Assembly (NCBI RefSeq): GCF_000407605.1
Contig: NZ_ASWO01000006.1
Coordinates: 35,766-99,765, forward strand
DNA: 64,000 bases
Direction of reading: 5' to 3'
Origin: Enterococcus sulfureus ATCC 49903
GTDB lineage: Bacteria; Bacillota; Bacilli; Lactobacillales; Enterococcaceae
Below are positions 43,669-51,125 of the stretch, piece by piece. The translations under genes were made by a program, and so were the position numbers. The notes beneath the pieces are model-generated. The model searched no databases. It saw only the letters and a list, made by a program, of their open reading frames with translations, and was not told the DNA's origin. Position 1 is the stretch's first letter. Every line of letters begins with the position of its first letter.

Positions 43669-46272
43669 CTATTCGGCCTTATATTGTAAATTCTCAACAA
43701 GATACGCCACGTTTTTGACTTCGTCATCAACTAAGCCTTGTCCATATTGGCTGATAAATCGCTGATTGATGTGTTCAACTTGTTCAAAGATTGTGTGATT
43801 TACCTGAAATAAACTTTTTTCTGGTATCCATTTTGGATCATATTGTCGATTAAATGCAGCAGCAATATGCATTTTAAGTCCTGCTTGTGCTTCATCATCT
43901 AATTGAAAATTAGAGGCCAACAGTTCGATATATTCTTGAGCCAATTGGACATAATGAGCAAATAAATCGTCGGCTTTTTGCTGAGTATCAAGTGAAATCC
44001 CAATCGTTTCAAAAAATAATTGTCGAATTTTCAAATCAAAAAAATCTGCGACTGCTAAGAACGGCGCTGCTTTTGTTCTATCTTTATGAGTACCGATCAT
44101 CCCGATAATCTCGTACTCTTTTTCTAACTGTCTATACTCTTGATCAAAACGATTCTGTTCTAAAAAAGGAAGCGTCAAAATTTCGACTTGTGTCGGATCC
44201 AATAGCTCGTTTAAAATCGATTCTGTGAGCTTTGCAACTCCAGCTCCTGTATAACACGTCACAAGCAAAGCATTTTTTCGTGTAGTGATAGGAGACTCTT
44301 CTTTAAAGGAAGCCAACAATGATTGACGAATACTTTGGCCAATCTCATATACAGTACGTCCCGCACTAGCCATACGTAAACTTTCAATAACAAGCATCGT
44401 ACTTGAAAACGAAATCGTTTCTGTGGGAATTTGATACTCTGTGGTGATCAGTTGACTAAATGTATTCGGAGAACCCATATCGGTTAAAAATACGATCCCT
44501 TTTTGATAACTTTCTAAATGTTGATGCAATTCTTTTTGAATCGCCTGATAGACTTGCTCTGTCTTCATCGTCAGTGGCATATCAAACGCAATTCCTTTTG
44601 TTGTACCTAATAGCGTTTGAGCTGTTTTTAACATACTGGATGCGGTAGATTCTCCATGCATGATCACCATCACAGCCACCGTATGGGGTATTGGTTTATC
44701 ACTTGTTTCTTCTACAAAAAACATCGTCAAAAAGCCGATCTCATCTAATGGAATCTCAACTTGATACATTTCTTCGATTCGCAGTGAAATCTCCATCGCC
44801 AATTGAAATTCTAATAAATGGTTTCGTCTCACAGAATTGAGATCCGGATACGTGATCAATCGATTTTGGCGAATCCGCTCTAACATTGCTTGTACATGAA
44901 GGGCAAAGGCAAAGCGATTTTTTTCAGAATACTGTCGTTGTAAACTCGTTTCAGCTTGATCATATAGTTGGTTGACCAAGCTCCAAAGCGTGCTATTAAT
45001 GATTTCTTGATACATCGAACTATGCGATAAATCTTCAATATACGAATCAAAATAATGTTCTACATCTTTTTCAATCAACTGTTCTAAATCGAGTGTTGGA
45101 ATATCATTTTCTTCTAAAGTATCTAGTGTATACGTAATCGTTTGATAAACATCCATTTTTGCCGTAGGATCTTGAGACCACACCCCTTTTGTCTCACCCG
45201 GTTCAACAATCAACTGTGTCTTTTTAGGATGTAAGATGTCGTTAAGTGATTCTGTAAATTCATTGACGCGCAATAATCCCTTTTGAATCGCCAAAGGCAA
45301 ATCATTTTTTGTAATCACTAATCCAGTTTGTTCTTTCGTTGTTGAAAAATGTAAAAAGGCTTTTGCACAAACTAATTTTAGATCACGTTTTAATTGTCCG
45401 ACATTTCCTTTGGTCGGATAGATCAAAAAAGCTAAAATACTTTGACGATCGATTTCGATCGTTTGATTGAGTCGATTGGATTCTTGTTGTAAAAAATCTT
45501 CGATAATTTCAAAGCGTTCCCCTAATGTACGTTGTTCAAGTGGTGGTAATTCAATTTGCATCGGGATTCTACGTGTAAAGGTTTCTAAAAATGTACTACT
45601 TGTTTCAGTTGTTGCACCGATAATTTGAACGGTTGCGCTTAATTCTTCTTGTGCACCTAGTGGACGATAGATTCCTTTGTCGATGAAGGTAAACAGCATT
45701 TCCTGACCTTCTGGCGGCAAACGGTGAATCTCATCTAAAAACAAGACACCTCCATTCGCTTGTGCAACTAAACCTGGTTTTGTTTCAGCATCTGTATAGG
45801 CACCTTTGGTTACACCAAAGATATGTGAGAAAAGTAATTGTGGATTTTGTGCATAATCTGCACAGTTGAATGTAATGAACGGAGCTGCTTCATCTAAGAC
45901 TTGTGCCTCTAAAGCAAATTGATACATACATTCAGCAAATAAGGTTTTCCCTGTTCCCGTCTCACCAAATAAAAGAGTTGGTAAGCCATGTGGTGGATAT
46001 AACATCGCGGCTTTTGCTTTTTGAATAGCATTTTTTAATGACGCGTGCGCACCGATTAGATCATGAAACGAAATATCTCCAATCGCGGCTTTTAATGCTT
46101 GATATTTCACTGGTCGTTCATCGCTTTTCGTAGCCCTTTGCTCTTTTACTAATTCATTTAAATATCGACTTGCATTTGTACGGTCCATAAGCAAAGCGTT
46201 TGCTACATCGCTTGCACTAAACGCTTGCGAATGATCACATAAATACTGCCATACCTGTTCTTTTTTCGTCAT
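43669..46272 (-). CDS. LevR-family sigma-54-dependent transcriptional activator
   Basis: An 867-residue PTS-controlled activator. In order: N-terminal helix-turn-helix (about 3-57), AAA+ sigma-54 activation domain with Walker A GETGTGKT (104-111), the loop GAYTDA (158-163; variant of GAFTGA) and Walker B VLFLDE (177-182), a first PRD (about 450-560), an EIIA-Man-like domain with MHGESTASSML, an EIIB-like part with VTCYTGAGVAKLTES, and a C-terminal PRD (about 770-867). It should activate the sigma-54 promoter directly downstream when its PRDs and EIIA-like His carry the right phosphorylation. ATG 46272 follows AGAGGTG. Confidence 0.92.
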   Translation of the reverse strand: MTKKEQVWQYLCDHSQAFSASDVANALLMDRTNASRYLNELVKEQRATKSDERPVKYQALKAAIGDISFHDLIGAHASLKNAIQKAKAAMLYPPHGLPTLLFGETGTGKTLFAECMYQFALEAQVLDEAAPFITFNCADYAQNPQLLFSHIFGVTKGAYTDAETKPGLVAQANGGVLFLDEIHRLPPEGQEMLFTFIDKGIYRPLGAQEELSATVQIIGATTETSSTFLETFTRRIPMQIELPPLEQRTLGERFEIIEDFLQQESNRLNQTIEIDRQSILAFLIYPTKGNVGQLKRDLKLVCAKAFLHFSTTKEQTGLVITKNDLPLAIQKGLLRVNEFTESLNDILHPKKTQLIVEPGETKGVWSQDPTAKMDVYQTITYTLDTLEENDIPTLDLEQLIEKDVEHYFDSYIEDLSHSSMYQEIINSTLWSLVNQLYDQAETSLQRQYSEKNRFAFALHVQAMLERIRQNRLITYPDLNSVRRNHLLEFQLAMEISLRIEEMYQVEIPLDEIGFLTMFFVEETSDKPIPHTVAVMVIMHGESTASSMLKTAQTLLGTTKGIAFDMPLTMKTEQVYQAIQKELHQHLESYQKGIVFLTDMGSPNTFSQLITTEYQIPTETISFSSTMLVIESLRMASAGRTVYEIGQSIRQSLLASFKEESPITTRKNALLVTCYTGAGVAKLTESILNELLDPTQVEILTLPFLEQNRFDQEYRQLEKEYEIIGMIGTHKDRTKAAPFLAVADFFDLKIRQLFFETIGISLDTQQKADDLFAHYVQLAQEYIELLASNFQLDDEAQAGLKMHIAAAFNRQYDPKWIPEKSLFQVNHTIFEQVEHINQRFISQYGQGLVDDEVKNVAYLVENLQYKAE

Positions 46273-46317
46273 CACCTTACACCTCTTTTATCATTATTAT
46301 AAGCCAAGGTAAAAAAA

Positions 46318-46349
46318 GAAACCATTCATCTTTTCAAATGAATGATTTC
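46318..46349 (-). terminator. Terminator of the MFS-DUF4811 operon
   Basis: GAAATCATTCAT/ATGAATGGTTTC stem, with TTTTTTT following on the minus strand, 9 bases after the DUF4811 stop. Confidence 0.8.
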
Positions 46350-46357
46350 GTTTACGT

Positions 46358-47080
46358 TTATTTTGCTTTGACTTCTGCCAATGCTTTTTGAATAGCTTGT
46401 GCTTGAAATTCAGCTGTCGCTTTTTCAGTCACTGCCTTTTGTTCAGCAGCTGACAATTTAGGATTTTTCTTCATCGCTGCCATGACTTGTTCGGTTACAT
46501 ACGTTTTACCGTCCTTAGCTAACTGATCTTTTTGTTTTGTCATCAGTTCACCGAATGCTTTTGCTTGATCAACGGTTAATTCAGTCCAAGTTTCTGGTAA
46601 ATAAAAGGTATTGTGTTCTTCAACGAGTTCGTGATCGTTGTCTGCAATGCCAAATAACAAGCGTGCCCAATCACTTTTATACTCCCAATACGTTTTGTTC
46701 TGCACTAATTTTGCTTGATCATCTTCTGCTTTTTTTACCGTATTTGTGACATGATCCGTCCCTGTTTTAGCCGGTTCTTTTTGATCTTTTTTCGTATTAT
46801 ATAAGTATACTTTTTCAGATCCATCCCCTAAAGGCTGATACATTAGCACATCGACACCGTCACTATTGATTGAACTATATAGCGGTTGACCACTATTTTT
46901 TGTTTCTACGGTAACTTTTTCCATCCCAAAATGGTTGGAATAGTTTAATGTGACAAGGACTAAGCTTCCAATAAAAATAACCCCTAAAATAGTGGCGATT
47001 ATATTTTGGATCACCGATTTTGCAAAAATAAAACTTCCTGCAAATAATAGAGCACTAATCACTAAAATTACTAAAATCAT
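46358..47080 (-). CDS. DUF4811 family protein linked to an MDR transporter
   Basis: A 240-residue protein with two N-terminal membrane helices (ILVILVISALLFAGSFIFA and NIIATILGVIFIGSLVLVTL) and an extracellular domain with YSSINSDGVDVLMYQPLGDGSEKVYLYNTKK, ending in a Lys/Ala-rich helical tail. It is recognised as DUF4811, regularly encoded behind LmrB/QacA-type exporters in lactic acid bacteria. Its start overlaps the MFS stop by 4 bases (ATGA). Role unknown; possibly an accessory subunit. Confidence 0.85.
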   Translation of the reverse strand: MILVILVISALLFAGSFIFAKSVIQNIIATILGVIFIGSLVLVTLNYSNHFGMEKVTVETKNSGQPLYSSINSDGVDVLMYQPLGDGSEKVYLYNTKKDQKEPAKTGTDHVTNTVKKAEDDQAKLVQNKTYWEYKSDWARLLFGIADNDHELVEEHNTFYLPETWTELTVDQAKAFGELMTKQKDQLAKDGKTYVTEQVMAAMKKNPKLSAAEQKAVTEKATAEFQAQAIQKALAEVKAK

Positions 47081-48555
47081 TTTGCGATCACCTCCTTCTC
47101 AGCTTTCGTTGCCGTTACTTTACTTGAAATAAAGAACGCAATAAAGAGTCCTACCACACTGAATCCAACGGCTACTAAAAAGGCTGCATGATACCCATCT
47201 AACATAGCAGATGTTGCTTGTGCTTTATAAGCTAATGGTGTAGCATCTAAAACTGCTTTTTTAGGCATTGAATCATTGATTCTATTTGTTAAGACACTAA
47301 TTAAAATCGCAGTCCCTACTGAACTTGCTACTTGTCTAAATGTATTGTTCACAGCCGTACCATGTGTGACTAATTTTTGTGGTAAAGCGTTCATTCCAGA
47401 AGTCGTAACTGGCATCATAACCATTGAGATCGCAAACATACGAACTCCGTATAATACGATAATATAAATAACTGGAGTCGTTTCAGTTAAAAACATAAAT
47501 GGCGCTGTTGCTGCTGTAAGTAAAAACATTCCGGTAATCGCTAAACGTTTCGCTCCGATCTTATCAAAAATAATCCCAGTAATCGGCATCATTACCCCTA
47601 GTGCTAATGCACCTGGTAATAACATCAATCCAGAGTGGAATGCAGATTCGCCACGGATATTTTGAATATAAAGCGGCAATACCATTTCAGCTCCAATTAA
47701 AGCCATGTTTGTTACACCAGATAAAATAGACGCAATCGTAAAGATCGGTGATTTAAAGACACGTAATTCTAAAAACGGTGTATCTAATTTTAATTGACGA
47801 ATACTAAAAATCGTGATCACAACGATACCTACGATCATAAATGACCATACTTTGGTACTTCCCCAACCATCGTCACCGACACTTGAGAAGGCATAAAGCA
47901 GTGATCCAAACCCGACAGAAGACATTAGAATCGACGGGATATCGATTGCAGGATTTGACAATGGAATCACGCTCTTCATCATGAAAAAGGCTAAAATTAA
48001 TACAATAATGACGATTGGAATGATCATTCCAAATAGATCACGCCAAGAATAGTTGTCAATGATCCAACCAGATAAAGTTGGTCCTAAGGCTGGAGCTAGA
48101 CCGATAACGATTCCGGTCGCGCCTAAAGCCGCACCACGTTTTTCTGGGGGAAAGATCGTTAACATGATATTTTGCAATAACGGAATCGAAATACCCACAC
48201 CGGCAGCTTGAACTAAACGTCCTGCTAAAAGCATTGGGAAATTTGTCGCCGCAAAACACATGATTGTTCCGATTAAAAATACGGTCATTGACCATAAATA
48301 CAACGCACGAGAAGTGAATTTGTTCATCATCCAAGCAGAAATTGGGATCATAATCCCATTAACTAATAAAAAACCTGTAGTCAACCACTGTACAGTCGCC
48401 GCAGTGATATCAAATGTTTTCATTAACGTTGGAAATGCAGTTGTTAATAATGTTTGATTTAGTACTGTACAAAATGTTCCAATTAATAAGACAGCAACTA
48501 ATAGCGTCCGATTATACGGTTTACCATATATATCGACAGCTTGATTTTCTTTCAT
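47077..48555 (-). CDS. MFS multidrug exporter, DHA2 family (LmrB/EmrB type)
   Basis: A 492-residue drug:H+ antiporter with 14 predicted membrane helices. DHA2 marks are LNQTLLTTAFPTLMKTFDITAATVQWLTTGFLL, GRLVQAAGVGISIPLLQNIMLTIFPPEKRGAALGATGIVIGLAPALGPTLSGWI (motif C) and SWRDLFG. It probably expels cationic or lipophilic toxic compounds. It forms an operon with DUF4811 and is divergent from a MerR regulator that shares its promoter region. Confidence 0.9.
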   Translation of the reverse strand: MKENQAVDIYGKPYNRTLLVAVLLIGTFCTVLNQTLLTTAFPTLMKTFDITAATVQWLTTGFLLVNGIMIPISAWMMNKFTSRALYLWSMTVFLIGTIMCFAATNFPMLLAGRLVQAAGVGISIPLLQNIMLTIFPPEKRGAALGATGIVIGLAPALGPTLSGWIIDNYSWRDLFGMIIPIVIIVLILAFFMMKSVIPLSNPAIDIPSILMSSVGFGSLLYAFSSVGDDGWGSTKVWSFMIVGIVVITIFSIRQLKLDTPFLELRVFKSPIFTIASILSGVTNMALIGAEMVLPLYIQNIRGESAFHSGLMLLPGALALGVMMPITGIIFDKIGAKRLAITGMFLLTAATAPFMFLTETTPVIYIIVLYGVRMFAISMVMMPVTTSGMNALPQKLVTHGTAVNNTFRQVASSVGTAILISVLTNRINDSMPKKAVLDATPLAYKAQATSAMLDGYHAAFLVAVGFSVVGLFIAFFISSKVTATKAEKEVIAK

Positions 48556-48600
48556 GGTGGTCCATCCTTTCGTAACTCAAATTCTTATGCAGCATGCTAT

Positions 48601-48662
48601 ACTTTAAACTGTTTTTTATTCTTTGTCAACTAACTTGACACACTTGGAAATAAAAGTATAAT
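48601..48662. promoter_or_regulatory. Divergent promoters of the MFS operon and merR within one palindrome
   Basis: The inverted repeat GTCAA-CTAAC-TTGAC (48625-48639) supplies both -35 boxes. To the right TTGACA (48635-48640), 16 bases, TATAAT (48657-48662). To the left on the minus strand TTGACA (48624-48629), 17 bases, TAAAGT (48601-48606). A regulator bound in the centre would control both. Confidence 0.7.
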
Positions 48663-48697
48663 CGAGGTAGATAAATTATCAAGAAAGAAGGATAGTC

Positions 48698-49171
48698 ATG
48701 TTCTCGACCTTACGAAAATGGTTAGAAAGTGATGAATTACGAATCGGAATCAGTGAACTGAGCAAGATGAGTCAAACTTCTCCGCGTCAATTGCGCTATT
48801 GGGAAGAAAAAGGATACATTACTTCGATCAATTCAGATTCATCTGGGCACCGATCTTATCGATTACAAGCAGTCGTGACGGTCGAAATGATCAAATACTA
48901 CTTAGATCAAGGCTTTACTTTAACGAAAGCTGCTGAAAAGGCACAAGACCGCCTTACAAAAGTGCAACATATCCGAACTGTTTTTTCAAAATTCATTAAG
49001 GATTCGGAAGTGATTGATGATCGATATGTCTTATTTACGATCGGTAAATTTGAAGAAAAAAATGAACGATTATTAATTGTTCATGATTTAAAAAAAGATA
49101 CTTTAGACTATCATGTCATTGTCGGCTGTGATCCTATTGATTATGCTGCCTATTGTACAAAAAAAACTTGA
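48698..49171 (+). CDS. MerR-family regulator of the MFS operon
   Basis: A 157-residue MerR-type regulator. The winged helix spans about 15-85 (IGISELSKMSQTSPRQLRYWEEKGYITSINSDSSGHRSYRLQAVVTVEMIKYYLDQGFTLTKAAE), followed by a short dimerisation helix and a roughly 45-residue C-terminal part with no Cys cluster suitable for metal sensing. A drug-responsive or general MerR (BmrR/TipA-like without the full GyrI domain) is likely. It is divergent from the exporter it probably controls. Confidence 0.87.
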   Translation: MFSTLRKWLESDELRIGISELSKMSQTSPRQLRYWEEKGYITSINSDSSGHRSYRLQAVVTVEMIKYYLDQGFTLTKAAEKAQDRLTKVQHIRTVFSKFIKDSEVIDDRYVLFTIGKFEEKNERLLIVHDLKKDTLDYHVIVGCDPIDYAAYCTKKT

Positions 49172-49197
49172 GTTCAAAAAATGAACTCAAGTTTTTT
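49161..49197. terminator. Bidirectional terminator, merR / terC
   Basis: AAAAAACTTGAGTTC/GAACTCAAGTTTTTT overlapping the merR stop and touching the terC stop. Confidence 0.88.
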
Positions 49198-49873
49198 AAC
49201 GTGTGGAAACTAATTTTTTACGTCCAAGTAATTGATACAGCAAAAATAACACGACACAAAAGACAAGTGGAACCACAACAGTATGACTGATATTTGGTAC
49301 AATATGGTTGATAAAATCAGCAGTCAAATGATCTTCAACAAACATTTTTCCAGCTGTATAGGCAATCAATAAGGCTCCGATCCAAACTAAAATAGGAAAA
49401 CGATCCATAAGTCCTAATACTAATTGACTGCCAAAAATAATCAAAGGAATGCTGATCGCTAATCCTAATAATGCCAACCACTGATTATCTGATGCTACAC
49501 CTGCAATCGATAAGATATTGTCTAAACTCATAATCAAATCTGCTAGCATAATCGTCCCAATTGCTGACATAAACGAAGTCGTTCCTTTAGACGTATCCTT
49601 AGCATCTTCATTGGCGACTAATAAGTCATATGCAATATAAAACAGTAATAAACTGCCAATAATCTTAACATATGGGATTGCTAGGATTTGAATCGCCACA
49701 ATCATTAAAAGCACACGTAACACAATCGCTCCAGCTGTTCCTATAAAAATAGCCTTTTTACGGCTTTGTTCATCTAAGCGTTTCGTAGCCAGTGCAATCG
49801 CCACAGCATTGTCCCCACTAAGCACGATATCTAATAAAATAATTGATAAGACTTTTGTTATTACTTCAATCAC
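49196..49873 (-). CDS. TerC family membrane protein
   Basis: About 225 residues with seven hydrophobic helices. TerC marks are IILLDIVLSGDNAVAIALAT (first acidic membrane motif) and IMLADLIMSLDNILSIAGVA (second), the Asp residues thought to bind metal. I start it at GTG 49873 with GGGGA 8 bases before; a longer frame to 49939 would include the promoter itself. TerC relatives such as MeeF/YceF/YkoY act in Mn2+ export or metalation of secreted proteins (family knowledge). It is monocistronic. Confidence 0.85.
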   Translation of the reverse strand: MIEVITKVLSIILLDIVLSGDNAVAIALATKRLDEQSRKKAIFIGTAGAIVLRVLLMIVAIQILAIPYVKIIGSLLLFYIAYDLLVANEDAKDTSKGTTSFMSAIGTIMLADLIMSLDNILSIAGVASDNQWLALLGLAISIPLIIFGSQLVLGLMDRFPILVWIGALLIAYTAGKMFVEDHLTADFINHIVPNISHTVVVPLVFCVVLFLLYQLLGRKKLVSTR

Positions 49874-49910
49874 GTATGTATTCCCCACTTTCCATATTCT
49901 AACCTGCTTT

Positions 49911-49939
49911 AGAATAGCAAGTTCTATGCTGTCGGTCAA
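49911..49939 (-). promoter_or_regulatory. Promoter of terC
   Basis: TTGACC (49934-49939), 17 bases, TATTCT (49911-49916) on the minus strand, immediately past the U-tract of an upstream terminator. It shows that terC has its own start and excludes the longer reading frame. Confidence 0.65.
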
Positions 49940-49956
49940 TTTTTTTTCACAAAAAA

Positions 49957-49980
49957 AACGAATAGCAGATACTATTCGTT
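49957..49980 (-). terminator. Minus-strand terminator upstream of terC
   Basis: AACGAATAG-TATCTG-CTATTCGTT followed by TTTTTTTT on the minus strand. No protein-coding gene ends before it; its transcript would come from the gap between lysR and terC. Confidence 0.75.
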
Positions 49981-50134
49981 TATTTATCTAGACGATATCG
50001 TCTACTTTCAAGTCGCATAAAAAGCAAAAAACAGAATTGGCAGATTCTATGCTTTGCTTTTGGATCAACCTGTTCGAAAGGCAATGATCATTTATTTGGC
50101 TCGTTTTGTTTTACAAGCACTACTTTACTCCGAT
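49957..50134 (-). ncRNA. Putative small structured RNA divergent from lysR
   Basis: A predicted minus-strand transcript of about 178 bases. A promoter candidate is TTATCA (50164-50169), 17 bases, TATAGT (50141-50146). Inside are a long imperfect stem AAAAGCAAA...TTTGCTTTT enclosing AGAAT/ATTCT (50019-50062), the perfect palindrome TAGACGATATCGTCTA (about 49988-50003), and the terminator. A tiny reading frame GTG CTT GTA AAA CAA AAC GAG CCA (10 codons from 50120) has GGAG 7 bases before it. No known RNA family is recognised. Everything except the palindromes is inference. Confidence 0.4.
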
Positions 50135-50143
50135 GAAAAAACT

Positions 50144-50164
50144 ATAGTCAAATTATGAAACTAT
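50144..50164. promoter_or_regulatory. LysR-type binding box
   Basis: ATAGT-N11-ACTAT has the T-N11-A architecture of LysR sites. It overlaps the minus-strand -10 TATAGT and precedes the lysR TAAAAT -10 candidate, as expected for an autoregulated divergent region. Confidence 0.6.
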
Positions 50165-50206
50165 GATAAAATATTTTTATATGAAGTAAAAAAGGCTGGT
50201 ATAACA

Positions 50207-51103
50207 ATGAATTTTAAAGATATCGAATACTTTCAACAATTAGTTACCGAAAAAAATTTCACAAAAGTCGCAAATTTTTTTCAAGTAAGCCAACCGACCG
50301 TCACATATGCTATCAAACGAATCGAACAAGAACTTGGTGTGGTCTTATTTATAAGAGATCAATCTCACCATAAAGTAGAATTAACCGCTGCAGGAAAGCT
50401 GTTTGCCCATCATGCAACGAGTTTATTAACAGAATGGAAACTGGCAAAAAAAGAACTTCAACAACTTAGCGATGAGAAGATCCGTTTTGGTCTTCCTCCC
50501 ATCATTGGCAACTATTTTTTTCATGAATTTTCACAAGCATTACTAGAAGAACAGTTGCTTAACTATCTTGAGCTTGTTGAAGGTGGTTCAAACGAATTAA
50601 CGAAACGATTAAAAGCTGGACGATTGGATATGGGTGTTGTCGGGTCCATTCACCCCTTACGCGATACCCACTTGATCAGTGAAGTATTGATGATCCGAGA
50701 TTTTGTGATCGTCGTCAGTCCAGATCATCCGCTAGCTACTCGTTCTTCTGTATCCTTTCATGAGTTAGCACAAGAAGAATTTTTATTGTTAAACGAGCAT
50801 TATATCCATCCTATGGCACTCCAAGCCTTTGCTACTCAAGCGCATATCAATCCATTGATTCGCCATCAAGGACAAGATTTGGCTATTTTAAAAAGTATGA
50901 TTCGTGCTAACATTGGAATTGGATTTTTGACCGAACTTGCCATCTTTAAAGAAGATGGCTTGATTCAAATTCCGATTACCGACCACGATCAACCACGTTT
51001 TTGGGTATCTTTAGTGCGTAGTCATGAAGCACCAGAATCTGGTATACGCACACAATTAATCGACATTATTCGATCGCTTTTACATGAAGAAAAAACAGTC
51101 TAG
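50207..51103 (+). CDS. LysR-family transcriptional regulator
   Basis: A 298-residue LysR regulator. The N-terminal helix-turn-helix is MNFKDIEYFQQLVTEKNFTKVANFFQVSQPTVTYAIKRIEQELGVVLFIR (1-50); the effector domain follows (RFGLPPIIGNYFFHEFSQ, RLDMGVVGSIHPLRD, IVVSPDHPLATRS, NIGIGFLTELAIF). It resembles regulators such as MleR/CidR-like types, but targets are not known. Divergent from a possible small RNA and terC, and convergent with the ene-reductase gene. Confidence 0.87.
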   Translation: MNFKDIEYFQQLVTEKNFTKVANFFQVSQPTVTYAIKRIEQELGVVLFIRDQSHHKVELTAAGKLFAHHATSLLTEWKLAKKELQQLSDEKIRFGLPPIIGNYFFHEFSQALLEEQLLNYLELVEGGSNELTKRLKAGRLDMGVVGSIHPLRDTHLISEVLMIRDFVIVVSPDHPLATRSSVSFHELAQEEFLLLNEHYIHPMALQAFATQAHINPLIRHQGQDLAILKSMIRANIGIGFLTELAIFKEDGLIQIPITDHDQPRFWVSLVRSHEAPESGIRTQLIDIIRSLLHEEKTV

Positions 51104-51125
51104 CTAAATAGCTAGACTGTTTTTT
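51091..51125. terminator. Bidirectional terminator, lysR / namA
   Basis: AAAAACAGTCTAGCTA/TAGCTAGACTGTTTTT stem between convergent genes. Confidence 0.9.

Noticed and set aside
49874-49939. Longer TerC protein starting MTDSIELAIL
   Set aside because: The extra codons contain the terC -35 and -10 boxes, so they cannot be in its mRNA; GTG 49873 has a fitting GGGGA.
49874-50206. yybP-ykoY manganese riboswitch upstream of terC
   Set aside because: Expected because of the TerC family, but the conserved riboswitch core segments are not found on the minus strand; the promoter lies too close to the gene.
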